From assembly GCF_014648255.1 (NCBI RefSeq), contig NZ_BMQT01000007.1, positions 27,706-91,705 of the forward strand: DNA of 64,000 bases. Reading direction: 5' to 3'. Below, one piece after another: positions 28,581-37,745 of the stretch. Position numbers and translations under genes: made by a program. Each line of letters starts with the position of its first letter. The first letter of the stretch is position 1. The notes beneath the pieces were generated by a model, which had not been told where the DNA came from, ran no database searches, and worked only from the letters and a program-made list of their open reading frames with translations. Source of the stretch: Nocardioides albus (GTDB lineage: Bacteria; Actinomycetota; Actinomycetes; Propionibacteriales; Nocardioidaceae).

Positions 28581-31500
28581 TCACCTGCTCGGTGAGGTCA
28601 GGCGGAGGCCGCGCGGGGTGGCGATGAAGCCGGCGTACTGAAGTGCCTGCCGCAGCGGGGTGTCGCCGGAGCCGAGCAGCGGGGCGCCGTCGGCCTTCTC
28701 GACCGTGAGCCGTCCCAGCGCCCCTCGCCGCACGGCGCCGGCGAGCGCCTCGGCACCGGGCTCGAGGAGGTTGGGGTCATCGGACCACGTCAGCAGGGTG
28801 CGGCCGCCGCGTTCGACGTACATCGCCAGCTCGCCGTCGACCAGCACCACGATCGCACCGGCCTTGCGGCCGGGCCGGTGGCCTGCGGTGTCGGTGGAAC
28901 CTGTCGAGACCGGCCACGGGAGCGCCGCGCCATAGGGGTTCGCCGGGTCGGTCGCGGCGAGTGCAAGGGCGACCGGCTTGTCGCTGGACTCCACCCGGGA
29001 GAACGTACGCAGCCGGTCGACCGATCCCGCGGTGCCGAACTGGGCCGCGCCCAGGCCCTCGACGAAGTAGCCGCGCCTGGCTCTTCCTGACTCCTCGAAG
29101 GCGCTGAGCACCTTGTAGACGGCAGCAAAACCTCCCGGCGTGCGCTCGGACTGCACCGCGCCGCGGGTGACTACACCGTGGCGGTCCAGCAGTCGTTCGG
29201 CCGCGGCGTGGGCGCGCTTGGTCGGGTCGGGGTCGGGCTCGGGCAGGATCGTCCAGCGCCCCGCCGTCTCCGGGAGTCCGGCCCGCGCAGGCATCCGGGC
29301 GTTGCCGGTGTAGCGACCGCCGCGAGCGCGCGGCGGTGGCCGCCGGGAGCGGTGCGACGGCGTGCCCGAACGGGTCAGCGCCCGCAACGGCAGTAGGGTG
29401 TCGTTGCTGACCCGCCCTGCCCAGACCAGCTCCCAGAGAGCAGCGCTCAGGTCGGCGTCGCTCGTGGTCTCCTCGCTGTCGGCCGCCAGGGTCCGGGCGA
29501 GCTGGTGGAAGAACCAGGCGCCGCCTGGCTCCAGGGCCTCGAGGAGTCGCTCGGCGAGCGGTCCCGGCGACATCTCAGTGGGCGGCGGCAGGGTCAGCTC
29601 GGCGGTGTCGGCCGGGTGCAGCGAGACCCAGCCGTCGGTGCCGGGCAGGGTGCCGTGGCCGGCCCAGAGCACCTCGCCGCCGGAGGTCAGCTCGTCGAGG
29701 AGGGCCGGCTCGTAGTCGATCACCCGGGCCGGCAGGATCAGGCTCTCCAGCGCACTGGCCGGGACCGGGCAGCCGGCCAGCTGGTCGACCACGCTCAGCA
29801 CTCCGTCGACCCCGCGCAGCGCGCCCTTGCGTACGGACGCCTTCTGCCACGCCGGGAGGAACCTGCCCAGCGCCGCCGGCTCGACGGGCTCGACCTCCTT
29901 ACGCAGCCGCGCGAGCGAGCGTCGGCGCAGCATCCGGAGCACATCGGCGTCACACCACTCCAGCCCGCTCCCGCCGGGCCGGAACTCCCCGTCGAGCACC
30001 CGCCCGCGGGCCGAGAGCCGTGCCAGGGCGTGCCGGACGACCGCCTCACCCAGCCCCAGCCGCGCCGCCACGTCGGCGGCCGTGAACGGCCCGTGCGATC
30101 GTGCGTACCGCGAGACCAGGTCGCCGACCGGATCCTCGACCGGCTCGGTGAACGCCGACGGTACGCCCGGAGGAACCGCCACCCCCAGCCCGTCCCTCAG
30201 CCGAGCCACATCCTCGACCACCGCCCACCGAGCCTCCCCGACAAACCGCACCTCGACGACCCGCCGAGCGGTGGCCAGACCCTCCAACATCGCCGAGACG
30301 TCACGTACGTCGGCCGAGACGTCACTGCGGTCGGGCGAGACGTCGCTGCGGTCGGCCGAGACGTCACTCCGGTCGATCGAGACGTCGCTGCGGTCGGTCG
30401 AAGCGTCACTGGCGCTGGCGGAGAGGTCATTCGGTGACGCTTCGGCCGACGTACGTGACGCTTCGGCCGACGTACGTGACGCTTCGGCCGACGTACGTGA
30501 CGCTTCGGCCGACGCGCGTGACGTCTCGGCCGACGCGCGTGACGCTTCGGCCGACGCGCGTGACGTCTCGGCCGACGTAGGTGACGCTTCGGCAGGGGTG
30601 GTGCGGGCGGTGATCTCCTCGAGGGCCAGGGGGCCGATGGTGCGGATGAGGTCGGTGATGCCTTCAGCGCCGCGGGCGCGACGGCCGGGGGCGAGGCGCT
30701 GGAGCTCGGACTCGACCTCGGCGAGGATCTCGGGGTCGAGGAGCTCGCGGAGCTCGGCGCGGCCGAGCAGCTCGGCGAGGAGGCCCTGGTCGAGGGTGAG
30801 GGCGGCGGCGCGGCGTTCGGCCAGCGGTGAGTCGCCCTCGTAGAGGAACTGGGCGACGTAGCCGAAGAGGAGTGACTGGGCGTAGGGAGAGGGGCTCGGG
30901 GTGGCGACGTCGACGATCGAGATCTCGCGGCGCTCGATGCGCCGGAGGAGACCGGCCAGGGAGGGGAGGTCGTAGACGTCGCGGAGGCACTCGCGTACGG
31001 CCTCGAGGATGATCGGGAAGCTCGGGTACTGGGAGGCGACCTCGAGCAGCGCGGCCGAGCGCTGGCGCTGCTGCCACAGCGGCGAGCGGCGGCCGGGGTC
31101 GCGGCGAGGGAGGAGCAGGGCTCGCGCGGCGCACTCCCGGAACCGGCTGGCGAACAGCGCCGATCCGCCGACCTCGGTGGTGACCAGGTCCTCGATCTCG
31201 TCGGGCTCGAAGACGATGAGCTCGCCGGTCGGAGCCTCCGCGTCGGTGTCGGGGAGCCGGATCACGATGCCGTCGTCGCTGTCGATCGCCTGCCCGTCGA
31301 CGCCGTAGCGCTCCCGGATCCGGGCGTTGATCGCCAGCGCCCACGGGGCGTGGACGGGGCGGCCGTAGGGGGAGTGGACCACCAGTCGCCAGTCGCCCAG
31401 CTCGTCGCGGAAGCGCTCGACGACGATGTTGGTGTCGGAGGGGAGGATGTTGGTGGCCTCGGCCTGTTCGTGCAGGTAGGTGACCAGGTTGGCGGCCGCG

Positions 31501-33539
31501 TAGGCGTCCAGGCCGTCCTCCTGGGCTCGCGCCTCCGCCTTCTTCGCCGGCAGCGCGCCGAGCTCGCGGGTGTATGCACCCACGGCCTCACCCAGCTCGG
31601 CCGGCCGGCCGAGCGAGTCGCCCTTCCAGAACGGCAGTCGCCCGGGAATCCCGGGAGCCGGGGTCACCAGCACCCGGTCGTGGGTGATGTCCTCGATCCG
31701 CCAGCTCGTCGCGCCGAGCGCGAAGACATCGCCGACCCGGGACTCGTAGACCATCTCCTCGTCGAGCTCGCCGACCCGTCTGCCGACGCCTTCGCCGACG
31801 AGGTAGACCCCGAAGAGACCGCGGTCGGGGATGGTGCCGCCGCTGGTGACGGCCAGCCGCTGCGCTCCCGGCCGCCCGGTCACGGTCCCGGCAACCCGGT
31901 CCCACACGATGCGCGGGCGCAGCTCGGCGAACTCCTCGCTCGGATAGCGCCCGGCCAGCAGGTCGAGGGTGGCGTCGTAGGCGGAGCGGGGGAGGGTCGC
32001 GTACGACGCCGTCCTCCTGGCCAGCGTGAACAGCTCGTCGACGTCCCAGGTGTCCAGCGCGGTCGCGGCGACGACCTGTTGGGCGAGCACGTCGAGCGGG
32101 TTGGCCGGGAGACTCATCGACTCGATCAGGCCCTGCCGCATCCGCTGCACGCTGACCGCAGTCTGGGCCAGGTCTCCGCGATGCTTCGGGAACAGCACCC
32201 CGCGGGACACCTCGCCGACCTGGTGGCCGGCACGCCCGACGCGCTGGAGAGCGGAGGCGACGCTGGGCGGTGACTCGATCTGGACGACGAGGTCGACCGC
32301 ACCCATGTCGATGCCGAGCTCGAGGCTTGAAGTTGCGACCACCGCCGGCAGCCGGCCGGACTTGAGGTCGTCCTCGATCAGGGCGCGCTGCTCCTTGGAC
32401 ACGCTGCCGTGGTGAGCCTTGGCGATCACCTGAGCCGCGCCGTGCGACTGCCCCGACTGCGCCATCACCTGGGCGGGTGGCCCGCCGCTGGTCGAGCCGC
32501 CGGAGCCGCTAGGCGGAGGCGTGTCGAGACCAACACGGTCGCCTTCCGTGTTGGTCTCGACACGCTCGCTGGCGCTCACGGCTCGACCAGCGGATGGAGC
32601 GGGTGTCTGCCAGAGGCGGTCCGTTGCGATCTCGTTGAGTCGCGCGGTCAGCCGCTCCGCGATCCGGCGGGAGTTGGCGAAGACGATGGTGGAGCGATGG
32701 GCGGTGACCAGGTCGGCGACGTGCTCCTCGACGTGAGGCCAGATCGAGGAGGCCCGCTGGGGGTCCTCGTCCTCCTCCTCGCCGTAGGCGCTCGGCGCGG
32801 TCATGTCCTCGACAGGAACCACGACGCTCAGATCCCATCGTTTCTCCGCCGGTGGCGCGACGATCTCCACGGGCTGGGCGCCGCCGAGATAACGAGCGAC
32901 TTCCTCCAAAGGCCGCACGGTCGCGGAGAGCCCGATCCGCTGGGCAGGCTTCTCCAGGAGCGCGTCGAGACGCTCCAGGGTCAGCGCCAGGTGGGCGCCA
33001 CGCTTGGTCGCCGCCACGGCGTGGACCTCGTCGACGATCACGGTCTCGACGCTGCGCAGCGTCTCCCGGGCCTGGCTGGTGAGCATCAGGAACAGCGACT
33101 CGGGCGTGGTGATCAGGATGTCCGGGGGAGCGGTGGTCAGCTTGCGCCGGTCGGCCGCGGTCGTGTCGCCGGACCGCACCCCGACCCGCACCTCGGGCGC
33201 GTCCACGCCGAGTCGCTCGGCGGTCTGCCGGATCCCGACCAGCGGGCTGCGCAGGTTGCGCTCCACGTCCACGCCGAGCGCCTTGAGCGGGGAGATGTAG
33301 AGCACCCGGCACCGCTGCTTCTTCTCCGGCACGGGCTCGCTCAGCAGCTTGTCGATCGACCACAGGAACGCGCTCAGCGTCTTGCCCGACCCGGTGGGTG
33401 CGACCACCAGCGCGTTGCGCCCCGCCCCGATCGCCTCCCAGGCACCGGCCTGAGCCGCGGTCGGCGCCGCGAAGGCAGCCGCGAACCACGTACGTGTCGG
33501 GTCGCTGAACCGCGCCAGCGCCTGGGACGTGTCCCTCAT
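28581..33539 (-). CDS. lhr: Lhr-type ATP-dependent DNA helicase with repeat-derived insertions
   Basis: About 1652 residues: a superfamily 2 core with Walker A APTGSGKT, DEVH box (VIVDEVHAV), AHHGSVSKEQR and RVGRAGHQ, then the Lhr winged-helix/beta-barrel part and a large C-terminal domain. Lhr works in DNA repair. Three stretches are foreign to the family: residues about 316-352 from a 110-bp two-armed palindrome, residues about 983-1082 from 21-bp tandem arrays, and about 12 residues near 1541 from a short repeat at 28892-28913. ATG 33539 is preferred; GTG 33569 would add ten residues. Confidence 0.93.
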   Translation of the reverse strand: MRDTSQALARFSDPTRTWFAAAFAAPTAAQAGAWEAIGAGRNALVVAPTGSGKTLSAFLWSIDKLLSEPVPEKKQRCRVLYISPLKALGVDVERNLRSPLVGIRQTAERLGVDAPEVRVGVRSGDTTAADRRKLTTAPPDILITTPESLFLMLTSQARETLRSVETVIVDEVHAVAATKRGAHLALTLERLDALLEKPAQRIGLSATVRPLEEVARYLGGAQPVEIVAPPAEKRWDLSVVVPVEDMTAPSAYGEEEDEDPQRASSIWPHVEEHVADLVTAHRSTIVFANSRRIAERLTARLNEIATDRLWQTPAPSAGRAVSASERVETNTEGDRVGLDTPPPSGSGGSTSGGPPAQVMAQSGQSHGAAQVIAKAHHGSVSKEQRALIEDDLKSGRLPAVVATSSLELGIDMGAVDLVVQIESPPSVASALQRVGRAGHQVGEVSRGVLFPKHRGDLAQTAVSVQRMRQGLIESMSLPANPLDVLAQQVVAATALDTWDVDELFTLARRTASYATLPRSAYDATLDLLAGRYPSEEFAELRPRIVWDRVAGTVTGRPGAQRLAVTSGGTIPDRGLFGVYLVGEGVGRRVGELDEEMVYESRVGDVFALGATSWRIEDITHDRVLVTPAPGIPGRLPFWKGDSLGRPAELGEAVGAYTRELGALPAKKAEARAQEDGLDAYAAANLVTYLHEQAEATNILPSDTNIVVERFRDELGDWRLVVHSPYGRPVHAPWALAINARIRERYGVDGQAIDSDDGIVIRLPDTDAEAPTGELIVFEPDEIEDLVTTEVGGSALFASRFRECAARALLLPRRDPGRRSPLWQQRQRSAALLEVASQYPSFPIILEAVRECLRDVYDLPSLAGLLRRIERREISIVDVATPSPSPYAQSLLFGYVAQFLYEGDSPLAERRAAALTLDQGLLAELLGRAELRELLDPEILAEVESELQRLAPGRRARGAEGITDLIRTIGPLALEEITARTTPAEASPTSAETSRASAEASRASAETSRASAEASRTSAEASRTSAEASRTSAEASPNDLSASASDASTDRSDVSIDRSDVSADRSDVSPDRSDVSADVRDVSAMLEGLATARRVVEVRFVGEARWAVVEDVARLRDGLGVAVPPGVPSAFTEPVEDPVGDLVSRYARSHGPFTAADVAARLGLGEAVVRHALARLSARGRVLDGEFRPGGSGLEWCDADVLRMLRRRSLARLRKEVEPVEPAALGRFLPAWQKASVRKGALRGVDGVLSVVDQLAGCPVPASALESLILPARVIDYEPALLDELTSGGEVLWAGHGTLPGTDGWVSLHPADTAELTLPPPTEMSPGPLAERLLEALEPGGAWFFHQLARTLAADSEETTSDADLSAALWELVWAGRVSNDTLLPLRALTRSGTPSHRSRRPPPRARGGRYTGNARMPARAGLPETAGRWTILPEPDPDPTKRAHAAAERLLDRHGVVTRGAVQSERTPGGFAAVYKVLSAFEESGRARRGYFVEGLGAAQFGTAGSVDRLRTFSRVESSDKPVALALAATDPANPYGAALPWPVSTGSTDTAGHRPGRKAGAIVVLVDGELAMYVERGGRTLLTWSDDPNLLEPGAEALAGAVRRGALGRLTVEKADGAPLLGSGDTPLRQALQYAGFIATPRGLRLTSPSR
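28892..28913. repeat. Short dispersed repeat inside lhr
   Basis: CGGTGGAACCTGTCGAGACC matches 18 of 20 bases with CGGTCGAGCCTGTCGAGACC in the MFS gene at 55321-55340. It belongs to the same loose family as the GGTCGAGCTTGTCGAGACC units at 43.9-44.1 kb. It is read in frame as VSTGSTDT within Lhr. Confidence 0.6.
30295..30592. repeat. Two inverted 21-bp tandem arrays inside lhr
   Basis: Array 1 (about 30295-30413) has roughly six units like GTCGGCCGAGACGTCACTGCG. Array 2 (about 30434-30592) has seven to eight units alternating GTGACGCTTCGGCCGACGTAC and GTGACGTCTCGGCCGACGCGC. The cores GTCGGCCGAGACGTCAC and GTGACGTCTCGGCCGAC are exact reverse complements, so the arrays are the same unit in opposite orientation. 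On the gene strand they encode heptads DVSADRS and SAEASRT/SAETSRA, with no stop. Confidence 0.9.
32485..32594. repeat. Two-armed palindromic element inside lhr (copy A)
   Basis: The left arm runs from CCGCTGGTCGAGCCG to CGTGTCGAGACCAACACGG. After a 7-nt gap, the right arm returns with CCGTGTTGGTCTCGACACG and ends GGCTCGACCAGCGG. The left arm is identical over about 55 bp to copies at 38865-38920 and 44007-44060. It is in frame in lhr, where it codes for residues about 316-352. Confidence 0.9.
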
Positions 33540-33588
33540 GGGGACAAACCTAGTCGCGACCACCGACACTCAGCGGCACACTGGCCTC

Positions 33589-34161
33589 ATGCACCTCGTC
33601 GTCCTCTTCGGCCCGCAGGCGGTCGGCAAGATGAGCGTCGGCCGGGAGATCGCATCCCGGACGACGTACCGGCTCCTGCACAACCACGCCACGATCGAGC
33701 CGCTGCTGGAGGTCTTCGACTGGGGCACCACGCCGTTCGCAACGCTGAAGAGGGAGTTCCGCAGGCGAGTGATCGAGGAGGCGGTGGCGTACGACCTTCC
33801 GGGGCTGATCCTGACCTACGCCTGGGCGCTGGACATTCCCGCAGATACGGCGGAGGTCGAGTGGATGATCGCGCCCGCCGTCGAGGCGGGCGTGCGGATC
33901 GACTTCGTCGAGCTGTACGCCGACGTGGCGATCCGGCTCGCCCGCGAGGGCACGCCCGAACGGCTGGCCGCGAAGCCGTCAAAGCGCGACGCCGAATGGG
34001 CACGCAGGGACGTCATCAGCTCGAACGAGCGCTGGGAGCTCTCGACAGGCCCCGAGGTGCCGTTCCCGCTCGACTTCCCGCACGTCGTCATCGACAACAC
34101 CGAGCTGTCCGCTGCCGAGGTGGCCGAGAAGATCATCGCGCGCCTGGGGCTGCCGGGCTGA
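33589..34161 (+). CDS. P-loop nucleotide-binding protein (kinase-like)
   Basis: The 190-residue protein begins MHLVVLFGPQAVGKMSVG, a Walker A motif of the kind found in shikimate- or adenylate-kinase-like proteins. Later stretches (RDVISSNERWELSTG, HVVIDNTELS) fit a small nucleotide kinase fold with substrate lid. It is divergent from lhr. The substrate is unknown; sequence shows only the P-loop with confidence. Confidence 0.7.
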   Translation: MHLVVLFGPQAVGKMSVGREIASRTTYRLLHNHATIEPLLEVFDWGTTPFATLKREFRRRVIEEAVAYDLPGLILTYAWALDIPADTAEVEWMIAPAVEAGVRIDFVELYADVAIRLAREGTPERLAAKPSKRDAEWARRDVISSNERWELSTGPEVPFPLDFPHVVIDNTELSAAEVAEKIIARLGLPG

Positions 34162-34183
34162 ATGTCCCCCACCGTCGACCGGG

Positions 34184-35593
34184 ATGTGGTCCAATCCCGC
34201 TGTGGACCTCGCGCTCGACCTGACGGACCGATCGGTCAGATCAGCATCGCTCCACCAGGCCCTGCGTGACGCGCTCGGCGACGGCAGGCTGAAGGCGGGT
34301 GATCGGTTGCCCCCGAGCCGGGCGCTGGCCAAGGACCTCGGCATCTCCCGGAACACGGTCGCCACGGTCTACGAGCGGCTGGTCGCAGAGGGGTTCCTGG
34401 AGTCGCGCGTCGGCGCGGGGACGTACGTCGCCGAGACCACGCGCCACCGAAGAGACAGCGCCCCCGGGTCGCTGACCCCGCGTCCGGGCTGGCGCTGGGC
34501 GCCGCGGCCGACGAGCGCGGAGGCGGCGGTGCCGGCGTACGACCTGCGGGTGGGGATCCCCGACGCCGAGCTCTTCCCGTTCGAGACCTGGCGACGGATC
34601 CTTGCGGCCGAGTCGAGGCTGCGCGGCCACAACCCCGGCACGTACGCCTCGCCGGCCGGTCTGCCCAGGCTGCGCGAGGCGCTGGCGCACACGGTCGCCT
34701 ACCACCGTGGGGTGCGAGCCGACCCGGGGCAGATCGTGGTCACCAGCGGCACCCAGCAGGCGCTCGACCTCGTCGCCCGGGTGCTGCTGGAGCCGGGTGA
34801 CGTCGTCGCCGTCGAGGACCCCGGCTACCCGTCCGCGCTCGACCTCTTCGCCTCCCACGGCGCCCGGGTCGTGCCGGTCCCGGTCGACGAGGAAGGGCTG
34901 GTCGTCGAGGAGATCCCGGAGCAGGCCCGGCTCGTCTACACGACCCCGAGCCACCAGTTCCCGCTCGGCGTACGCCTCTCCCTCCCACGCCGCCGAGCCC
35001 TGCTCGCCTTCGCGAACACGCACGACGCGGGGATCGTGGAGGACGACTACGACAGCGAGTTCCGCTTCACCGAACGCCCCCTCGAACCGCTGCACGCCCT
35101 CGACGACCAGGGTCGAGTGATCTATGTCGGCACCTTCTCCAAGTCGCTGCTGCCGAGCCTGCGTACCGGCTATCTCGTCGCCCCGGGATCCCTCGTCGAC
35201 AGCGTCCTGGCAGCCAAGCAGCTCACCGACGGCTTCGGCCCCGTCCAGCCCCAGGCCGCCCTGGCCCGCTTCCTGGAGGAGGGCCTCCACGCCCGTCACG
35301 TGCGCAAAGCCTCCAAGACGTACGCCGAGCGCCGCTCGCTCCTCCTCGAGACCCTCTCCACGTGGCCGGTCGAGGTGCTCCCGTCTGCTGCCGGACTGCA
35401 TCTGTCCGCCTACGCGGAGCTCCCCGCAGACCTGCCCGAGCGTGCCGCGGCCGAGGGGCTGGCGCTGGATACGATCGCCGCGCATCGGCTGCTCCCTGGC
35501 CGCGACGGACTCTTCCTAGGCTACGGAGCCGTCCGCACAGAGAGCCTCCCGCGCGGGCTCGACCTCCTGGCCGACCTCGCGGGCTGGGCGTGA
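34184..35593 (+). CDS. MocR/PdxR family GntR regulator with aminotransferase domain
   Basis: Up to 469 residues: a GntR winged helix (LRDALGDGRLKAGDRLPPSRALAKDLGISRNTVATVYERL) joined to a fold-type I aminotransferase domain with TSGTQQALDLVARVLL, EDPGYPSALDLF and the PLP-lysine region VGTFSKSLLPSLRTGY. MocR proteins sense PLP or amines and control nearby genes. ATG 34184 gives the longest form; GTG 34202 is equally possible. Its 3' end overlaps the convergent permease gene by 78 bp, and a shared motif upstream of both genes suggests that the permease is a target. Confidence 0.88.
   Translation: MWSNPAVDLALDLTDRSVRSASLHQALRDALGDGRLKAGDRLPPSRALAKDLGISRNTVATVYERLVAEGFLESRVGAGTYVAETTRHRRDSAPGSLTPRPGWRWAPRPTSAEAAVPAYDLRVGIPDAELFPFETWRRILAAESRLRGHNPGTYASPAGLPRLREALAHTVAYHRGVRADPGQIVVTSGTQQALDLVARVLLEPGDVVAVEDPGYPSALDLFASHGARVVPVPVDEEGLVVEEIPEQARLVYTTPSHQFPLGVRLSLPRRRALLAFANTHDAGIVEDDYDSEFRFTERPLEPLHALDDQGRVIYVGTFSKSLLPSLRTGYLVAPGSLVDSVLAAKQLTDGFGPVQPQAALARFLEEGLHARHVRKASKTYAERRSLLLETLSTWPVEVLPSAAGLHLSAYAELPADLPERAAAEGLALDTIAAHRLLPGRDGLFLGYGAVRTESLPRGLDLLADLAGWA
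34188..34199. promoter_or_regulatory. Candidate MocR site at its own start
   Basis: GGTCCAATCCCG lies at the beginning of the MocR-like gene and matches GGGCCAATCCCG (36887-36898) upstream of the adjacent permease in 11 of 12 bases. The position fits autoregulation. This is inference from the shared motif only. Confidence 0.35.
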
Positions 35594-36826
35594 CCGGACT
35601 CGACGTGACGTGGCCAGCGACCAGGCCAGGCCGGCGCCGCCACAGATCAGCGGGCCGAGCAGGTGCGCACCGGTGAGACCCAGCAGGAGCAGCGCCGCGA
35701 CCAGCGAGCAGACCGCGGCCCACCACGACCGCGTACTCCGCGGCAGCAGCCGCAGCGCGGCCGCCGCGCCCACCACGTAGAGCAGCGAGAACGTCCCCGA
35801 CGCCATCAGCAGCGCCGCGTCCGTCGAGGAACCCGCGACCCAGGTCACCGCGAGAGTGCCGAGCGCGACGGCACAGATCGCGAGCAGGGAGCGACGGGGG
35901 ATCTCGGACGCCGGCGCGGCGAGGACGCGCGGAAGCCCGCCCTCACGGGCCAGCGATGCCCCGAGCCGCGAGCCGCCGGCGAAGTAGGCGTTGATCGCGC
36001 CGACGGTCAGCAGCACGGCGACCACGGCCGTGGCCGGCCGCGCGGGCCCGCCGAAACCGAGCACCAGCAGGTCCGCGAGCGGCGCGGCACCGGAGGTGGA
36101 TCCGAGCGAGGCGACGGTGGCGAACGCGATCCCGAGGTAGAGCACCGTCACGACTCCGAGCGCCAGGAACGTCGCCCGACGGATGTCGCGCGCCGGGTCG
36201 CGATAGTCGGCCGAGATCGAGGAGAGGATCTCCCACCCAGCGAACGCCCACACCAGCATCGCCGCCGCGGTGCCGACCGAACCCCACCCGTGCGGCGCGA
36301 ACGGCGTCAGCCGCGCCAGCTCGACGTGCGGCAGCGCCACCACGACCGCCACCGCGAGCAGCACCGCGATCGCTCCGGCGATCCCCAGCTGCACACCCCC
36401 GGAGACCTTGATCCCGAACCAGTTCATCACGGTGACCAGCACGATGATCCCCGCGGTCGCTGCCAGCGACATGCCCCGGCCCCCGCCGAAGGCGTCGGCG
36501 ACGTACGCTCCACCGAATCCCGCCGCGACCGGCGCCCCCACGCCGATCGTCAGGTAGAACGCCCAGCCGACCATCGTCGCGATGTGCTTGTTGAACGCGA
36601 GCCGCGCGTACGTCGCCACCCCACCGCCGTCGGGATGCCGCGCCCCCAGCGCGGCGAAGGTCGCTGCCAGCGGCACGGAGAGCACGATCAGCGCGAGCCA
36701 GGCCACGAGCGAGGCCGGTCCGGCCTCGCTCGCCGCGAGGGCGGGCAGGGAGATGACACCGGTGCCGAGCACCGCACCGAGAGTGAGGGCCGCGCCCTGG
36801 GGCACGGAGAGTCCGTCGTTGTTCAC
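35516..36826 (-). CDS. APC family amino-acid permease
   Basis: The 436-residue protein has about twelve membrane helices and the APC start GAALTLGAVLGTGVISLPALAASEAGPASLVAW. Conserved TM6 and TM8-like segments (WAFAGWEILSSISADYRDPARDI; INAYFAGGSRLGASLAREGGLP) are present. It imports or exchanges amino acids or amines; the substrate is unknown. It is convergent with, and overlaps, the MocR-like gene. Confidence 0.88.
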   Translation of the reverse strand: MNNDGLSVPQGAALTLGAVLGTGVISLPALAASEAGPASLVAWLALIVLSVPLAATFAALGARHPDGGGVATYARLAFNKHIATMVGWAFYLTIGVGAPVAAGFGGAYVADAFGGGRGMSLAATAGIIVLVTVMNWFGIKVSGGVQLGIAGAIAVLLAVAVVVALPHVELARLTPFAPHGWGSVGTAAAMLVWAFAGWEILSSISADYRDPARDIRRATFLALGVVTVLYLGIAFATVASLGSTSGAAPLADLLVLGFGGPARPATAVVAVLLTVGAINAYFAGGSRLGASLAREGGLPRVLAAPASEIPRRSLLAICAVALGTLAVTWVAGSSTDAALLMASGTFSLLYVVGAAAALRLLPRSTRSWWAAVCSLVAALLLLGLTGAHLLGPLICGGAGLAWSLATSRRVRSRPAREVGQEVEPAREALCADGSVA

Positions 36827-36863
36827 GAGCGTGACGCTAGTGAGCGCAGAGCCCTCCGCGCCC

Positions 36864-36898
36864 GGCCAATCAGGCCCTCGTCTCCTGGGCCAATCCCG
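36864..36898. promoter_or_regulatory. Candidate MocR operator upstream of the permease
   Basis: Two direct repeats of GGCCAAT lie 24 bp apart (36864-36870 and 36888-36894), the second within GGGCCAATCCCG. MocR regulators commonly bind direct repeats near their target promoters. The second copy matches the motif at the start of the MocR-like gene. Confidence 0.4.
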
Positions 36899-36914
36899 TC
36901 AGCGGGCCACGCGC

Positions 36915-37745
36915 CTAACGTACGTTGCGCCGCACCCGCTCCTCATAGGCCGCCCGGGCCGCCGGGTCGACGCCTGCGAGCAGCTGGGAGGCGTTGGTGG
37001 CTCGGTCGACGAAGTCCTGGACGCTGCGTGGCATCGCCTGGGTGATCTTGGTCAGGGCCTGGGCCCAGTTGGGCACCCAGACCTCGGGGCGCGGCTCGCG
37101 GATGACCGATTCGATCGCCTCCGCGACATCCTCGGCGGTGACCGGCTTCATCCCCTTCGCAGCCGGCACACCGTCGGAGAGCTCGGTCTGCACCACCGCC
37201 GGCAGGATGAGGGACACGTCGACCCCGGACGGTGCCAGCTCCATCCGCAGCGCCTCGGAGAAGCCGACTACAGCGAACTTTGACGCCGAGTAGGTGGCCG
37301 CGTCCGGGACCGGCACCCGGCCGACGGCCGAGGCGACGTTGACGATGTGTCCCTGACCGCGGTCGACCATGGCCGGCGCGACCGCCTTGATCCCGTTGAT
37401 CGGGCCGTGCACGTTGACCTCGAAGATCGCCCGGGTGAGCGCGTCGTCCTCCTTCAGCACCGAACCGAGCGGCATGATCCCGGCGTTGTTGACCAGGACG
37501 TCCCACGGTCCCAGTTCCGCTACCGACTCGAGGAAAGCCCGCCAGGACGCAGGGTCGGTGACGTCGAGATGTGCGGCCATCACCCGCGGCCCGAGCCCGG
37601 CCGTGAACTCGGCGGCCAGGTCCGGGTCCAGGTCGCCCACGGCCACCGAAGCGCCGGCCCGGGCCAGCCGCTCGACCGTGGCGCGACCGATGCCGCGGGC
37701 GCCTCCGGTGACGATGACTGCGGTTCCCTCGATCTGGCGTGTCAT
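36915..37745 (-). CDS. Short-chain dehydrogenase/reductase
   Basis: The 276-residue SDR has the NAD(P) motif VTGGARGIGRATV, DLDPDLA after strand 2, VNNAGIMPLG, catalytic Ser in NVASAVG and Tyr/Lys in YSASKFAV. It overlaps the acyl-CoA ligase gene by 4 nt and is the last gene of a four-gene operon with an aldehyde dehydrogenase and a P450. An alcohol/ketone step in a degradation pathway is likely, with unknown substrate. Confidence 0.9.
   Translation of the reverse strand: MTRQIEGTAVIVTGGARGIGRATVERLARAGASVAVGDLDPDLAAEFTAGLGPRVMAAHLDVTDPASWRAFLESVAELGPWDVLVNNAGIMPLGSVLKEDDALTRAIFEVNVHGPINGIKAVAPAMVDRGQGHIVNVASAVGRVPVPDAATYSASKFAVVGFSEALRMELAPSGVDVSLILPAVVQTELSDGVPAAKGMKPVTAEDVAEAIESVIREPRPEVWVPNWAQALTKITQAMPRSVQDFVDRATNASQLLAGVDPAARAAYEERVRRNVR

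Noticed and set aside
30295..30592. CRISPR-like appearance of the 21-bp periodic arrays
   Set aside because: There are no unique spacers; units are contiguous, in frame, and inside lhr.
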